Source: Bryoerythrophyllum caledonicum (taxonomy: Eukaryota > Streptophyta > Bryopsida > Pottiales > Pottiaceae). Taken from it: a DNA stretch of 64,000 nucleotides. The stretch covers positions 14,958,291 to 15,022,290 of the forward strand of contig OZ020515.1 in NCBI GenBank assembly GCA_963971425.1. Direction: 5' to 3'. Shown here piece by piece: positions 47,353 through 59,000 of this stretch. The notes below the pieces were generated by a model. It was not told where the DNA came from. It did no database searches and worked only from the letters and a program-made list of their open reading frames with translations. The translations under genes were made by a program, and so were the position numbers. The number at the start of each line of letters is the position of its first letter. Position 1 is the stretch's first letter.

Positions 47353-48796
47353 AGCAAGTTATTCCTTACCGCAAGATTTTTTCTTTCGTTGTCGGGAGGG
47401 GGGCCATTCCAAGGCCGCCCTCGTCTCTTGCGCCGCGCTCGCGCTGTGATTCTTGGAACAGTTTTTTGCGGAGGATCTGGAAATAGAAGCTAGACATGCT
47501 TATCACACTTTTGTGCTTTCGCTGCGATTCTTGGGAACAGTTCTTTGATTGCATTCTTACCATTTCGCAACTTTCTCCACCGAATAAGCATATCATGTGC
47601 TGAAGACATGTCAGTCGGGTTTCGGAAAGAGACGAAAGCTGGGATTCTCATCTTGCCTCAACTGTGATCAACAACATGAACAGAAACACGATCGACGACG
47701 CGACCAACCTTGGACAAAAGGTGGAGCGCAAAGGGATCGCTGAAGAGAAATCTGAGATAAGCATTGGCTTTCTTGCCACAATGGGCATACATTGAGGATT
47801 TCGAGTTATTGGAAACACAACGGATTCCCATGAATCGTGGCTGACACTGAAACCGAAGCTCGAATTCAAATATCAGTGACTCATTTCAAAAACGTGAGCT
47901 CTCAGGAGTAACTCACAAAGGGACATAAAAAGAGCCAGTTAGCAAAAAAATATACTAGACCCCAGGTCACTGTATTATTCTAACTAGAGTAACCTAAAGC
48001 ATGCATGCAACCCTCTTCAGAATCTGCAACACCAGGCCCAGGTCTAAGAGCTTGAGAAGACAACTCGGCTGATATCTATGGCTACTAAGCAAAACAAATT
48101 TCAATGTGACCTAAACACCCAGTTTCAGCAACACAGAGTTGTATCCTTAACAACAACTGCAGGTCAGGGAAAATAGACACAATGTACAAGCCGAGGATGC
48201 ACCTAAAATGTGTTAAAACCCTAGCCCCATTCTCCTGAAATAACATGCCGAAGGTGCTCCAGGAGGAGCGGATTATGCCCACCAATTCTAGCAGCTTCAA
48301 TCCCCCAAAACACTTGAAAGTATCACAATGAACACCAAGCGAACTAGATCATGACTGGACATTAGAAAGTGGTGCGCAGGGTACATGATTTGGAATTTCA
48401 AAGGTTGTGATGACAAGTTCGAACTGCCTGCCTGCCACACATGATCCCCCAGCATGACCAACTCCACGAAGAAAAGGGGAAAAGAAGAAGAAGCTGAAAC
48501 CTTTACACAACAACTGTAGTAGACAAGAAGATCTGCAAGCAAGCAGCAACTCAGAATTGACGGTTGTGCTTCAAAGAATGGTGTGTAGGATGTCTACCAA
48601 AAGGCACCTGAAGTAGTAGTATAGTGTGGTCATTCCAACAGCAGGTCGCAGTTGATGTCACCGTGCCCCTTTTGCATAGGTATGGACCATGAAGATTCAG
48701 CCCCAACCGCGGTTGTTTGGGCTTGGTGGTGACCGAGGCTGTTGACCACATGAAATGTGTGAGTGTTTTGTCGACAAAATTCCATGCTCACACTCC
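47353..48796. other. Convergent 3' flanks of Psb28 and the MKP1-like gene
   Basis: No gene is seen in about 1.4 kb. Short open frames on both strands are unrelated to any family I know. The region presumably includes both 3' UTRs. Confidence 0.6.
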
Positions 48797-50101
48797 TTAC
48801 GGCGGTGGAGTCAAGTCGCATGCAGATGAAACGCCGACATCCGAGGTCCCCGAGAAGATCTTCTCCCTCAACCGCCTCCACCCGTTCTCCTTCAGCCCAG
48901 GCGACGGCTCCGACTTGTCATCTTTCGCATTCTCGAACATCTCGAAGTCCGAGTCATAGACAGAGTATGTCTTCACCCTGCACGCGCGTTTCTCGTCCGC
49001 TTCTTCGACGACCTCCTGCGAGGAGTCTCCGTCCTCGGAGGAATCGCGGGCGTTCGGACGCAACCCCTCCAGACGCTTCAACAGCGCGTCGCCGTCGATC
49101 TCGCTCGGCTCGAAGGAGGACATATCACTGCTGGTCCTGCTGAAGATCCCGGAGCGCAACAGCTCCCAAAACTCCGCCGGCTCCTCGTCGTCGTTCACAT
49201 CCACCGGCGGGCCCTCCACCTGCTCGTACCGGATCAGCTGCAGCGCGAACTCGCGCCCCGCCTTCACCATCCGCTCGTCGCACACATGGCCGTGCCAGAC
49301 GTAGAGGTTGCTCTGCCCGTGGATGACAAACACGCCCCGGGAATCGAACGTGGTGATGTCGCTCCCCGTGACCTTCTTGGGGACCAGGAGGAGCGGGTCG
49401 TGCGCGGAATGCGGCGCGAGGCGGTACACGCGCAGCTTGTTGCAGAGGTTGGGCGCGTTCTGGAGCTGCTTCTGGAACTGCAGCAGCTGGCACGCGAACC
49501 CGAGGTTAGGGTTGGTGACCGCGCGCGCGGCTTTCACGAAGTTGAACGCGTCCTGGAACGTGCAGCGCTGCAGCCACGTGAGGTACGCGATGACGAGCGA
49601 CGTGGAGCGCGACACGCCCTTGCAGCAGTGCACGAACACGCGCCCGCCCTGCGCGCGCACCGCCTCGATGAAGTCGAACACCAGGTACAGCACGCTGGTG
49701 ATGTCCTCCGAGGGGCTGTCCTTGAGCCAGAGCGTCATGTAGGTGAACTCACCGGGGAAATACTCGGGGCACGCGTAGCCCGCGCTGTTGAGGATGTGCG
49801 TGATGCCGTGCTCCGCCAGAATCTCCCGGCTCCGCGCCACCGTGCCGCTCCCCACGTAAACGTGGTCGATCACGTGCGAGCACACCTTGTCGAACGACGC
49901 CAGCAAGTCGCGGTCCAGCAACCGCCGCGACACGTTGATCTGCCGGTCCGGGTAGCCCTGCTGCAGCGCGGATGTGTCCAGCCGCATCTCCGACCCGTTC
50001 CGCATTTTGTTCACCCTGTCCTTCAGCATCCCTGTCCTTCCCACCGCTCCCTGCGCCTCCGGCGATCCCTCTCCGTCCTCTCCCCTCTCCTCCTCGCCCA
50101 C
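48797..50101 (-). CDS. MKP1-like dual-specificity MAP kinase phosphatase
   Basis: Dual-specificity phosphatases of this plant family dephosphorylate the Thr and Tyr of activated MAP kinases and damp stress signalling. A single uninterrupted frame on the minus strand encodes 434 residues. The catalytic domain (about residues 75-210) includes VYVGSGTVARSREILAEHGI, the general-acid Asp in LKDSPSED (about 128), and the signature HCCKGVSRS with catalytic Cys and Arg (about 158-166). A gelsolin-like segment follows (DSRGVFVIHGQSNLYVWHGH, about 265-285). The N-terminal SALQQGYPDRQINVSRRLL stretch is typical of plant MKP1. Arabidopsis MKP1 is about 780 residues, so this protein is much shorter at the C-terminus and may be a distinct member or truncated. 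GC content is very high for the region and there are no introns. Confidence 0.85.
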   Translation of the reverse strand: MGEEERGEDGEGSPEAQGAVGRTGMLKDRVNKMRNGSEMRLDTSALQQGYPDRQINVSRRLLDRDLLASFDKVCSHVIDHVYVGSGTVARSREILAEHGITHILNSAGYACPEYFPGEFTYMTLWLKDSPSEDITSVLYLVFDFIEAVRAQGGRVFVHCCKGVSRSTSLVIAYLTWLQRCTFQDAFNFVKAARAVTNPNLGFACQLLQFQKQLQNAPNLCNKLRVYRLAPHSAHDPLLLVPKKVTGSDITTFDSRGVFVIHGQSNLYVWHGHVCDERMVKAGREFALQLIRYEQVEGPPVDVNDDEEPAEFWELLRSGIFSRTSSDMSSFEPSEIDGDALLKRLEGLRPNARDSSEDGDSSQEVVEEADEKRACRVKTYSVYDSDFEMFENAKDDKSEPSPGLKENGWRRLREKIFSGTSDVGVSSACDLTPPP

Positions 50102-51527
50102 ATCCAGCGCTCACCCCTCCACAACCCCCATCGCTCCTCTCAACCCTACCTTACATTCCACCTCAAACCTCGCCAACACACTCACCCAATTCCCCAACCG
50201 ACGCTCCTTCCCTTACATTCCAACACACCACCCCCACATCATGCTTGAATTTCGAACTCCCCTCAACCCTAGCCACAATTAAACCCAAAAAAAACCCCAA
50301 GACACTCACACACACATTTCGACCCGCCTCAAACCCTCACAACCCTTTTGCCTTTTGCGAAGACCCGGCTTGAGTTTTGACATAACCCTACACAACACGA
50401 GAGAGAGAAATGGGGAGGGGGTTGTGTTGGGAGGGCGGGGGAAAGGGGGAGAGGAAGGGGCCATGAGGGGAGCGCAGGAGGCCATTGGTCATTGGCTGTG
50501 ATCTTAGGCTTGCGGAGTAGCGCTCCCCCATTGGCGGCCGTTTCCTGCTGCCATGCCCCTCCCTTTGCCTTTCGTTTGGAGGGGAGGGCGGGCCGAAACT
50601 ATAATAATGGCATCCTACCCATCATTATTTTAAGAAGGACATCAAATCAACTTACTTCTTCCATTAGAGGATGAATTATTACCTAGTTCACAAATTTTAA
50701 TCTATTCAAAGTCATTTTTTAATCACCTAGAATTTACATGGAATATTTTCTATCATACTACTAAAATCACAATCTACGTGAAATCATGCAGCCATGCAGC
50801 GATCAACCATACAGTCAACCATGGAGTGAACTACAAAAAATGCCGCAGATAACCATGTAGTTGATTGCACAATCAACCGTTCAGTGAATCATGTTACCTT
50901 TTTTTTTAACAGATTGTAATATAAAAACTACATTAAATGGTTGGACTACTGCGTTGCAAGACAAGCGCCAATTGCTAGTTTAATGCTGTATATATAACAT
51001 ATATTTTTACATTTCATTAATTTTCTATTTGATATTTGAATGTCTTCAAAATTAATGACAGTGAATCTATGTATAGTTGTGTTTGGCTTATACTTGGTTC
51101 TGAACTATAATGTTTTTTAAGGTGTATTTAAAAAGTGAGGGATTGAAGACCCTATCTTATTTCATTCTTGCTAGTGCACGTCTAACTTCCAACACATCAA
51201 GTGGTCCTTTCATGCATTAACGGTAGGTTTAGGGGATATGCTTAGGTTTGGAAGGAATTGGTCCCAAGTTTCCAAAAATTGGAATATGAAACACGATTGC
51301 ATCAATTTTGAGAGGGTGGGGGAGTTGATGTTTCGGTTTTAAATTTTACTCATAAAAACGTACATTTTGGATATCACTATCATTCTTAACAATCCTTGTG
51401 CCTTTTGGACTTTGTTTAGTTGTATCAACTATTCATTTTTGGCATATTATATTCATGATTGCAATTGTTCATTTATTGAATTATTTTTCAAAATAAGACA
51501 TTATCACAAACAATTTTTTCATAAATG
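50102..51527. other. Flank of MKP1-like gene and AT-rich DNA to the assembly gap
   Basis: The first 400-500 bp is probably the leader and promoter of the MKP1-like gene (C-rich on plus). A mini-Helitron lies at 50753-50978. The last 500 bp is AT-rich with no coding signal, although a CDC27 gene starts abruptly beyond the gap. Confidence 0.6.
50753..50978 (+). mobile_element. Mini-Helitron, copy 4 (226 bp)
   Basis: Starts TCATACTACTAAAATCACAA after an A, ends GCCAATTGCTAG before a T. The hairpin GCGTTG/CAAGCGC stands 10 nt before the CTAG. It shares the interior GCAGCGATCAACCATACAGT-type words with copy 1. Confidence 0.85.
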
Positions 51528-51727
51528 NNNNNNNNNNNNNNNNNNNNNNNNNNNNNNNNNNNNNNNNNNNNNNNNNNNNNNNNNNNNNNNNNNNNNNNNN
51601 NNNNNNNNNNNNNNNNNNNNNNNNNNNNNNNNNNNNNNNNNNNNNNNNNNNNNNNNNNNNNNNNNNNNNNNNNNNNNNNNNNNNNNNNNNNNNNNNNNNN
51701 NNNNNNNNNNNNNNNNNNNNNNNNNNN
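51528..51727. other. Assembly gap, 200 N
   Basis: Exactly 200 undetermined bases, a round number suggesting a placeholder of unknown true size. It separates AT-rich non-coding DNA from an open coding frame. Confidence 0.99.
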
Positions 51728-52647
51728 CCAAGCTGCCGCAGCAGCATTTTGCGACGGCATGGGTGCTGTGCCAGGTCGGGAGGGCGTATCTGGAGATGGT
51801 AAATTACCCCGAGGCGGAGCGAGTTTACAGTTGGGCGCGGCGCGTCTCGCCGCATTGCTCTGAGGGGATGGACATGTACTCCACCGCGCTCTATCACATG
51901 AAGAAGGATGTGCAGTTAAGCTACTTGGCGCAGGATGCTGTCGCCATGGACCGGCTGTCGCCGCAGGCGTGGTGCGTCATGGGGAATTGTTTCAGCTTGC
52001 AGAAGGATCACGAGACGGCGTTGAAGTTTTTCCAGCGGGCGCTGCAGCTGGATCCGCATTTCACGTATGCTCACACTCTGTGTGGGCACGAGTACGTGGC
52101 CATGGAGGATTTCGAGGAGGGGCTGGCTTGCTACCGGAAGGCGATTCGGCTCGACTCACGGCATTACAATGCGTGGTATGGGCTGGGGACTATCTACTTC
52201 CGGCAGGAGAAGTACGAGCTTGCGGAGTATCACTTCCGGCGTGCTCTTTACGTGAACTCGCGCTCGTCGGTGCTGCACTGCTACCTGGGGATGGCGTTGC
52301 ACGCGCTCAAGAAGAACGGTGAGGCGTTGGCGCTGCTGGAGCAGGCCATAGTGGCGGATCCCAAGAACCCTCTGCCCAAGTTCCAGAGGGCGAACGTTTT
52401 GATGAGCGAGGGGCGCTACCATGAGGCGCTGGCGGAGCTCGAGGAGCTCAAGGAGCTGGCGCCTCGGGAGAGCAGCGTCTTCTTCCTCATGGGCCGCATC
52501 TACAAGCGCTTGGACATGCTGGAGCGCGCCATCCACCATTTTTGCATTGCCCTGGATTTGAAACCGTCCACCACCGACGTGAACCTCATCAAGACCGCCA
52601 TCGAGAAGTTGCCTATCGCAGATGATCTCGAGGTCGAGAATTTGTAA
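51728..52647 (+). CDS. CDC27/APC3 subunit of the anaphase-promoting complex, C-terminal part only
   Basis: CDC27/APC3 is a TPR scaffold of the APC/C ubiquitin ligase and binds activator and APC10 IR tails. The frame from about 51730 to the stop at 52645-52647 gives 305 residues with tandem TPRs: YLEMVNYPEAERVYSWARRV, WCVMGNCFSLQKDHETALKF, AHTLCGHEYVAMEDFEEGLA, WYGLGTIYFRQEKYELAEYH, HCYLGMALHALKKNGEALAL, FQRANVLMSEGRYHEALAEL, FFLMGRIYKRLDMLERAIHH. The C-terminus TDVNLIKTAIEKLPIADDLE is the characteristic CDC27 ending. Full proteins are around 700-800 residues, so the N-terminal 400 or more must lie in the gap or be absent. The segment is intronless and GC-rich. Confidence 0.92.
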
Positions 52648-53427
52648 CCCTCTTCACTGGTTCTGAGGCTGGAGAAACATCAACAGGGCCACAGATTTGG
52701 CTCAACGCCTCGGTCTTCTCAGGTTCGTCTGCACTTGTACATTGTGTCCATGATCCTTTCTTTTATTCTGGCCGGGAGCTGCAGTTTAGGATACACTAGT
52801 GGCAGCAAAGCTTGTCGCTCAAATTTGAGCTTCTAGGCCACATATTGAACTTTCTTTTCTTCTGAATTATTACTCAGGCATAGGTCTACACTAGCCCTGG
52901 TTTCTATTGCAATGTCGACAACCAGGCTGAGAAGTTGCATGCATGGTTTTAGGTTACTCTATTTAGAGAAAGGTGAGCAGGGAGGGGTGCTCCCTTACAC
53001 GTTCTTTTCTTGTGTGCTGCTCGGATTTCACTCAAGGGGTTTTACTGGAAGTACCTGATTTTTGAATTTGAGCTTCAGTTTCAATGTCAAACTTCGAGTC
53101 CATGTTTTGTTTGGAGAATCAGGCAGAACAGACCACGAAATGGTAGCAGTTTGCGAGCGCGGCAGTTCCGTTCCTCATGTGGTTTCAAGAAGGGTTTTGC
53201 TCACAGGATGGAATTGTCGGAGGAGAATTTTGTTGTGATTGATCTGTGTCATGGGAGGATGTTCTATGACTTGAACAGGTATTGGAAGAAACAAAAGGCG
53301 AATCAAAATATTAGGAGTCGTGGTATTTTCAATGGGAAATTATGTGAAGATTGAGAATGGGAGGGAGGCTTTCTGGAGATCAATGGGAGCCATTCTCCAT
53401 TCTTAATTGTGTGACACTTCATATGAA
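52648..53427. other. 3' flank of CDC27
   Basis: Presumed 3' UTR and flank. An open stretch at 53010-53354 (114 codons) has no recognisable domain and is likely fortuitous. Confidence 0.5.
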
Positions 53428-53982
53428 TTAACCCTTAAACGCCGAAGCAGCCAGAAATTGGCTTCTCGGACGACATTGTTGGATGATAACCAACGTAAAC
53501 AACTATTTTTCATCCATTTTGATGTCCTGAATTCAAGACATCAAAATGATATTTTTTGAATTTGAATCCCAACTAATGAAATGAAGCTAATGATGCCTAG
53601 TTTCCATACCATTTTGAAAATTAAAAAAATACGTGAAATTGAATAAGTTATTGCAATTTGAACTTGGACTTATGACTGTGGTTTTAATTTTAGCCGAACA
53701 CGGAACTTTCATTTACGCCACAAGTTTTGGCACTATAATGTCCACCTTTGGCATAATTTGTTTTTAATATGACTTTTCTTCACTTTTTCTTCAGAAAATC
53801 ACAATAAATTCAAATTTCGACAAAAAAATCTGTGATTTTTGTAACGTAATCGAGACATATGATCTCATCTCTAAAAAAAATTAAAAAAAATTTCACTTAT
53901 ATTTGATGAGAAACTAGAGCATACAGCTAATTGAAAATTTCGATTGATGCCACGGTCATAGGCTCCGTCGTTTAAGGGTTAA
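53428..53982. mobile_element. TTAA-flanked MITE, family 1, copy 2 (555 bp)
   Basis: Begins TTAACCCTTAAACGCCGAAG and ends in the inverted form of TTAACCCTTAAACGACGGAG, so the terminal inverted repeats agree at about 17 of 20 positions. The interior aligns with 9369-10100: AACACGGAACTTTCAT, CACCACAAGTTT-like text, GATGCCACGGTCATAG. Confidence 0.8.
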
Positions 53983-56030
53983 TGAAGGTTATGAAGATTG
54001 AGAGTGATTGGGAATGGACATTTTATTTTGCAACTCATTGGTGTTGTAAAAATAATAATTTATCATCATTAAACTACATATGATTATATATATATATATA
54101 TATACATTTAATTTTTTTTAATACCCATCCAATGAAGCCAAAACTATGTCTTGGGTCAACACCATGTCCTAGGATGCACCGAAAACTTGAATGATTGTTG
54201 ATTAGTTGTTGGAAGATTTTAATCTGTAAAGGTTTGATAAGCTACATTTGGGTTGCAACATGATGTATTCAGTGAATTTGACATTCAAGTTGTAAGAATT
54301 GATGTATACCATAGTTACAAAAGTTTATATTTGTGTCGAGCCTGATCTAATGACACATGACAATTTTAATTTAGATCATTAGTGCACCTACTTCATGCTT
54401 GAGAAGTTGCAAAATGGTCATGTATTCTACCTGTATGGTGTCGTATTTGAGCATGATAAGGTTTAGATATTGAAATGACCTCCAAATGAAAGATGTTGGT
54501 TGAAAAATCTTCAATCCAAAGGTGTATGTCTTACTAAACTCTCATACATGTTTGTATGTTAAGAGTAAAATACGTGACGATATATATGGTCCTCCACTGA
54601 CCTTTAAGGGTTAACTTGCCTCAACGGGCTTGATCCTCATTGTCTCCAATGGTGCAAGGACAAGTCCCAATGAAGCAAATATCTACAATTAAATGCAAAA
54701 ATCAGTTTGCAGGCCCATCTATACTATGTGTTACATTTAGCGCAGTTTTCATGAATGTAAAGTGGAGTGTAAAATAGGGATCTTCAAGATTCACCTACAA
54801 TCATCAATATCCTAGATAATCTATGGCTCAATTCAAAGAGATGGTATGTAAAGGTTAAGTGTGTGCTTTTGAGAGGTTTTAGGACGTATTATTTAATTCG
54901 GAAAGAGTTTGGTTGTTTTCAATTTTTTGTTTATATAGGAGAATGGACATTGCATGTTGGCTGGCAATGGTGTTGATTTTTGTGATTGTCTTCTTAATTG
55001 GATTAATGTGGATGTTGAATGTTTTTTTTGAGACTTTTCATAGAAGGGATGAAGGTAGTAGCTTTTGCTATAGCGGCAATGACAATAAGGGGGCCAACTT
55101 TCCATCCAACAGCTGCAATGTCATAAATGGAAACATTGACAAACAATTAATGTAAAGTCCATTTATGAACTTTGGACACTTGCTTCGTGCCTACTTGTAA
55201 ATCTTTTACTTGAGGATTTTTTATGTGATATTTTCAATGCTATGAAGTTTTTGAAAGCTATTTCCAGTATGTTTCTTGTGCCTTTTTACTCGTAGATATT
55301 TTTTGCAAACTTTAGGCATCTATTATTGTGTATTTTACTAAAACCTCAATAACGCGGCATTTAGGTCCAAAATGTCATATCATCAATTATATGACAATCC
55401 TCTAATATGGCACATTTCTCGTTTCCCAAACCTGTCATTGTAAAGAGGTTCGACTGTGTCAACAATTCCAAAGTCAGTTTCCAACTGTTAACAACACACA
55501 CTTTGAAGGAGTTCAGTAAGCTAGTCCCTTAGAGGAAGTATAACGTAGATCATATGATACGTGAAATAACCTCGATGATATCCTGCAATATTTTGAGAGA
55601 TACATATGTGATACCCCATGGACATCATCTCAGAAGGTGGCTAAATACTGTAAGTGCTTGTTGACATTCTAGCTTAGTTACATCATTTTTTCAAGTTTTC
55701 ATAGTGTACTAGAAGGAGCCAAGTTTTAGTTGCAGCTTTTTAGCTAATTTTAGCCAATTTAGATATCACTATTATTCACATGGCATTTATAAGCAAACAT
55801 GTTGGAGTAATTTGTAAATTGAGGCAAAAATACCAAGATTTTTGGGCCCCTTTTCTCATTTTAGTGCCCAAAAATCTTTCAATATATCTCACCAAACTTG
55901 ATCACTATCGCCTAAAGAGCAAAATCCAAGAGAAGAATTTTCAAATTTCATCTCCAACCATCTAGTCTTGATTCATAGTACTAAGAAACATGCTCAATAA
56001 CGGTTGTCTATTGAAGACAAAATGGAAATA
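53983..56030. other. AT-rich intergenic DNA
   Basis: Contains an AT dinucleotide run at about 54081-54104 and a TTAA repeat ending at 54614. An open frame at 54913-55155 (80 codons with a hydrophobic helix) has no known relative and is not called as a gene. Nothing else is supportable. Confidence 0.6.
54373..54614. repeat. TTAA-type repeat, family 2, copy 3
   Basis: Shares with 25829 and 26109 the order GTATGGTGTCGTATTTGAGCATGATAAGG, ATTGAAATGACCTCCAAATG, AATCTTCAATCCAAAGGTGT and GAGTAAAATACGTG. The right end GACCTTTAAGGGTTAA is intact. The left end is not clear. Confidence 0.65.
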
Positions 56031-59000
56031 TGTTACACCCGGGAGATGGGTGAGGAGTAGCTCCGTATTTCCTGGTGAGGAGGGTTCAGAGTGTTAGACA
56101 AATCCTTGTCCCACAAGGCAGTAAGAGGTGCTGGTCCTTACTTGCAAGCCCACTTGTGTGTGTCAATGTTTGTTGAAAGGTGTGGTGAGTATATGCATGT
56201 GTTGGATTTGGGCTTTTTGGACTAGAACTAGAGTGGATTTTTGCAAGAAGGTTGTTGGAGTTTGGAGGTTACGATCTACAAGGTAGATCTACAGCGGGCC
56301 CTGTGTTGGACTAGATCAGTAGCAACCAATCCACAATATTCACCGTAAGATCCAGATCTAAGATCTAGATCTGAACAGGGTAGAGATACTCACACACTCC
56401 ACATCTGAACCATCCAAACCGGGTTCCATCGAGCAGGAGAGATGTTGTACAAGATCAAGCCGCCCAACCAACAACAATCAGATACCCTTTTCTTACCTTA
56501 CAATTGTTTGCCAGTTGCTCTCTATTTTTTCATTGCAAGTTACCCTTTATCTAACAAACAGAGACACCGCAAAGGCACAACAAGACACGCACAGAGGAGA
56601 CACTTGAATTACAAGAACAACGACAAGCAACATACAAAGAGATCCAAATCGCGACAGACAAACCAACATTCAAGTCACCAATGACTCCATAACACAGGGA
56701 CTCAAGACGAAGACAAAGACGCCAACACTGCAAGACAGAGCACCAGTCGAGAGGAGATATGCAGACATGCACCTTACAGCGGGAACAGGGAATTCAAGAA
56801 CTCGCACAAAGCAACAGGTTGTGGACATGCACACGACAGTCGAGAGGAGACATGCACACAGACACCATACAACAAGAACAACGATTTCAAGGACTCGCTT
56901 AAGGCAACCGGCCGAGGACATACACACGTCAGCTACACACGAGAGAGGACATACACACGAGAAGAGATATGTATTCAGACACCACACAACGGGATCAAGG
57001 AGCTCAAGTTTTCATTCAAGACAACCTGCCGAGGACAAGAAATCACGAAGACAATCTACCGAGGACAGGCACTCACGAACTCGCACAAGACAACCTGCCG
57101 TGGACGCTCATACAATAAAGTGTGCCTGCATCAAAGGAAGCAAAGCTCAAAGTCCAAGTCCAATGTCAACACCGTAGCAAAACCACGTAGTAGCTGCTCG
57201 GCAGAGGCTCTGCAACAGTGTCTGTCCTACAGGGATACAACTCACAGATCACTCACGGAGGCGACAACTGGAGAAAACACAAGTCTCTCTGTGCGGGTAC
57301 ACACGCAAAAATTCGACAGAAGTAGAAAAGCGAGGACGAGACAGCCCAACCATCTCATGCGCCGCAGGTAAGTTCTCAAACACCAGCTCTTTTGTCTTCT
57401 TTGTGCTTCCCTCCAACTCCAAGGTTCTCTAACAACTGCAGAAGAAAAGCCGCCATAGCAGACACCAACTCGTCCCACCTACAACATGAGAAAGATATCA
57501 ACGGACCTAAAAATCCACGCATCAAGATAAGGAGAAACCCTAACGACATTACTTCCAAAAAAGACCAAGCGAAGGAAACAACAAGCCTAGATCCAAAACG
57601 CAGCCATCGCAACCATCGAGATCTAATCGAACGGCCAGCACTACCACATAACCCTAGCCGCCAGCAACAAGAACGAAGGATGCATCAAACGTCAATAGAT
57701 ATATTCATCACATATCAGAAACACGCAACAAGGTATATAACACAACACCTTTTCTCGCAGAAATCCTTTTTTCCTCATTCAGTGCATACTCCCTCTTCTA
57801 CTGCATCCTATCCCCTCTGGGAGAGAGTGCACCCGCCAAGGAGAGACACCAACTACCTGTCAAGTCGAGCGGACACAAGGAAGGGCAAGAGGAGAAGACG
57901 ACGACATCATCCATCAAGCAGCCCGATCTGGGAGAAAGCCTCAACCAGCTGCAGCACGGCTGCGGAATCTACACACAGTGGAGCACATCTTACCCCCCAT
58001 TTTATTTTCAAAACAAAGTTTCGTTGTTTTTATTTGTTTCAATTTTTAGCTCTTAGATCTGTGATCAGCTATGACCACCAACCCCTCAGGAACTCTCCAC
58101 CAGTGTTACCACCCTTGCATGTGAAGTATGTGATTGTACACAACACTCACTGGCACACTAATCCACCCAAACACGTATTATTACAGGAAAAGACCGGTAA
58201 GGAAGACGACAACACGAACACATACAAGATCAACATCAGGGAAAGACCGGAAGGGACGACGTATCTACAAACATAGAACAAGCAGCATCGCCGTAGGAAC
58301 CCGATCGTACGCCGCCGGAGACGATGGACTCGTGAACGTGGCGACAATACTTAGTTCCACACCAACAACAACCACTCGCAAGCAGACGACAGCTCATACA
58401 CCGACAACCCTCACTCGTAAGCAGCTGGCTCCTCACAACCAGAGAGACCCACTCCAGGAGACCTGCAACCAACAAGTCCCACCCTTGGAGACTGTCGAGA
58501 GCACCATCTGACAACCAAAACACACCCAAGACATGGGCGGCCGTAAACCCTAAATAGCGGTTACCCGAGCTCCACCCACGTCAAAGTTCAACGAGCAGCT
58601 TGAACGAGCCCCGCCAAGCAAGCAGACGGAGAAGATCTCAAGCAGACTGCCGAAGTGCAGACCAAACCCGCCAGGCAGGCAGTCGGAGAAGATCACAAGC
58701 AGGATACCGTAGTAAAGACCAAGCTGGTCGCAAGCAGGCAACCGGAGGGAATACAACCTTGTAGACAGCCGAAAGAAGCACAAACAGAAGGAAGCCGGGG
58801 AGTCCAATCACAAACGGGAGGCGACCGGGGGAACGGGAACCACTGGACGCACACACCAATTTGCAGAAGGACGCAGGGAGAAGCCAAGCCTCGCAGAAGA
58901 AGGAAGGAATACAACGGTCGCTTCAAGAACCCCAGCCGTCCCTCCAAGACCCAAAGCAGCAGCTCTCCCGCAACCGAGTGGAAGTTGGACCCATCACTAA

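Noticed and set aside
49286..50248. A 320-codon plus-strand open frame opposite the MKP1-like gene
   Set aside because: It is an antisense shadow produced by high GC content; the minus strand encodes a clear phosphatase.
53010..53354. A 114-codon frame after CDC27
   Set aside because: No domain and located in the likely 3' UTR or flank.
54913..55155. An 80-codon frame with a hydrophobic helix
   Set aside because: AT-rich surroundings, no homologue recognised, no splice or promoter context; likely chance.
57392..58276. A 294-codon plus-strand open frame upstream of LINE ORF1
   Set aside because: Low-complexity, Arg/Thr/His-rich translation in T/G-poor DNA with no domain; stop codons are rare here by composition.
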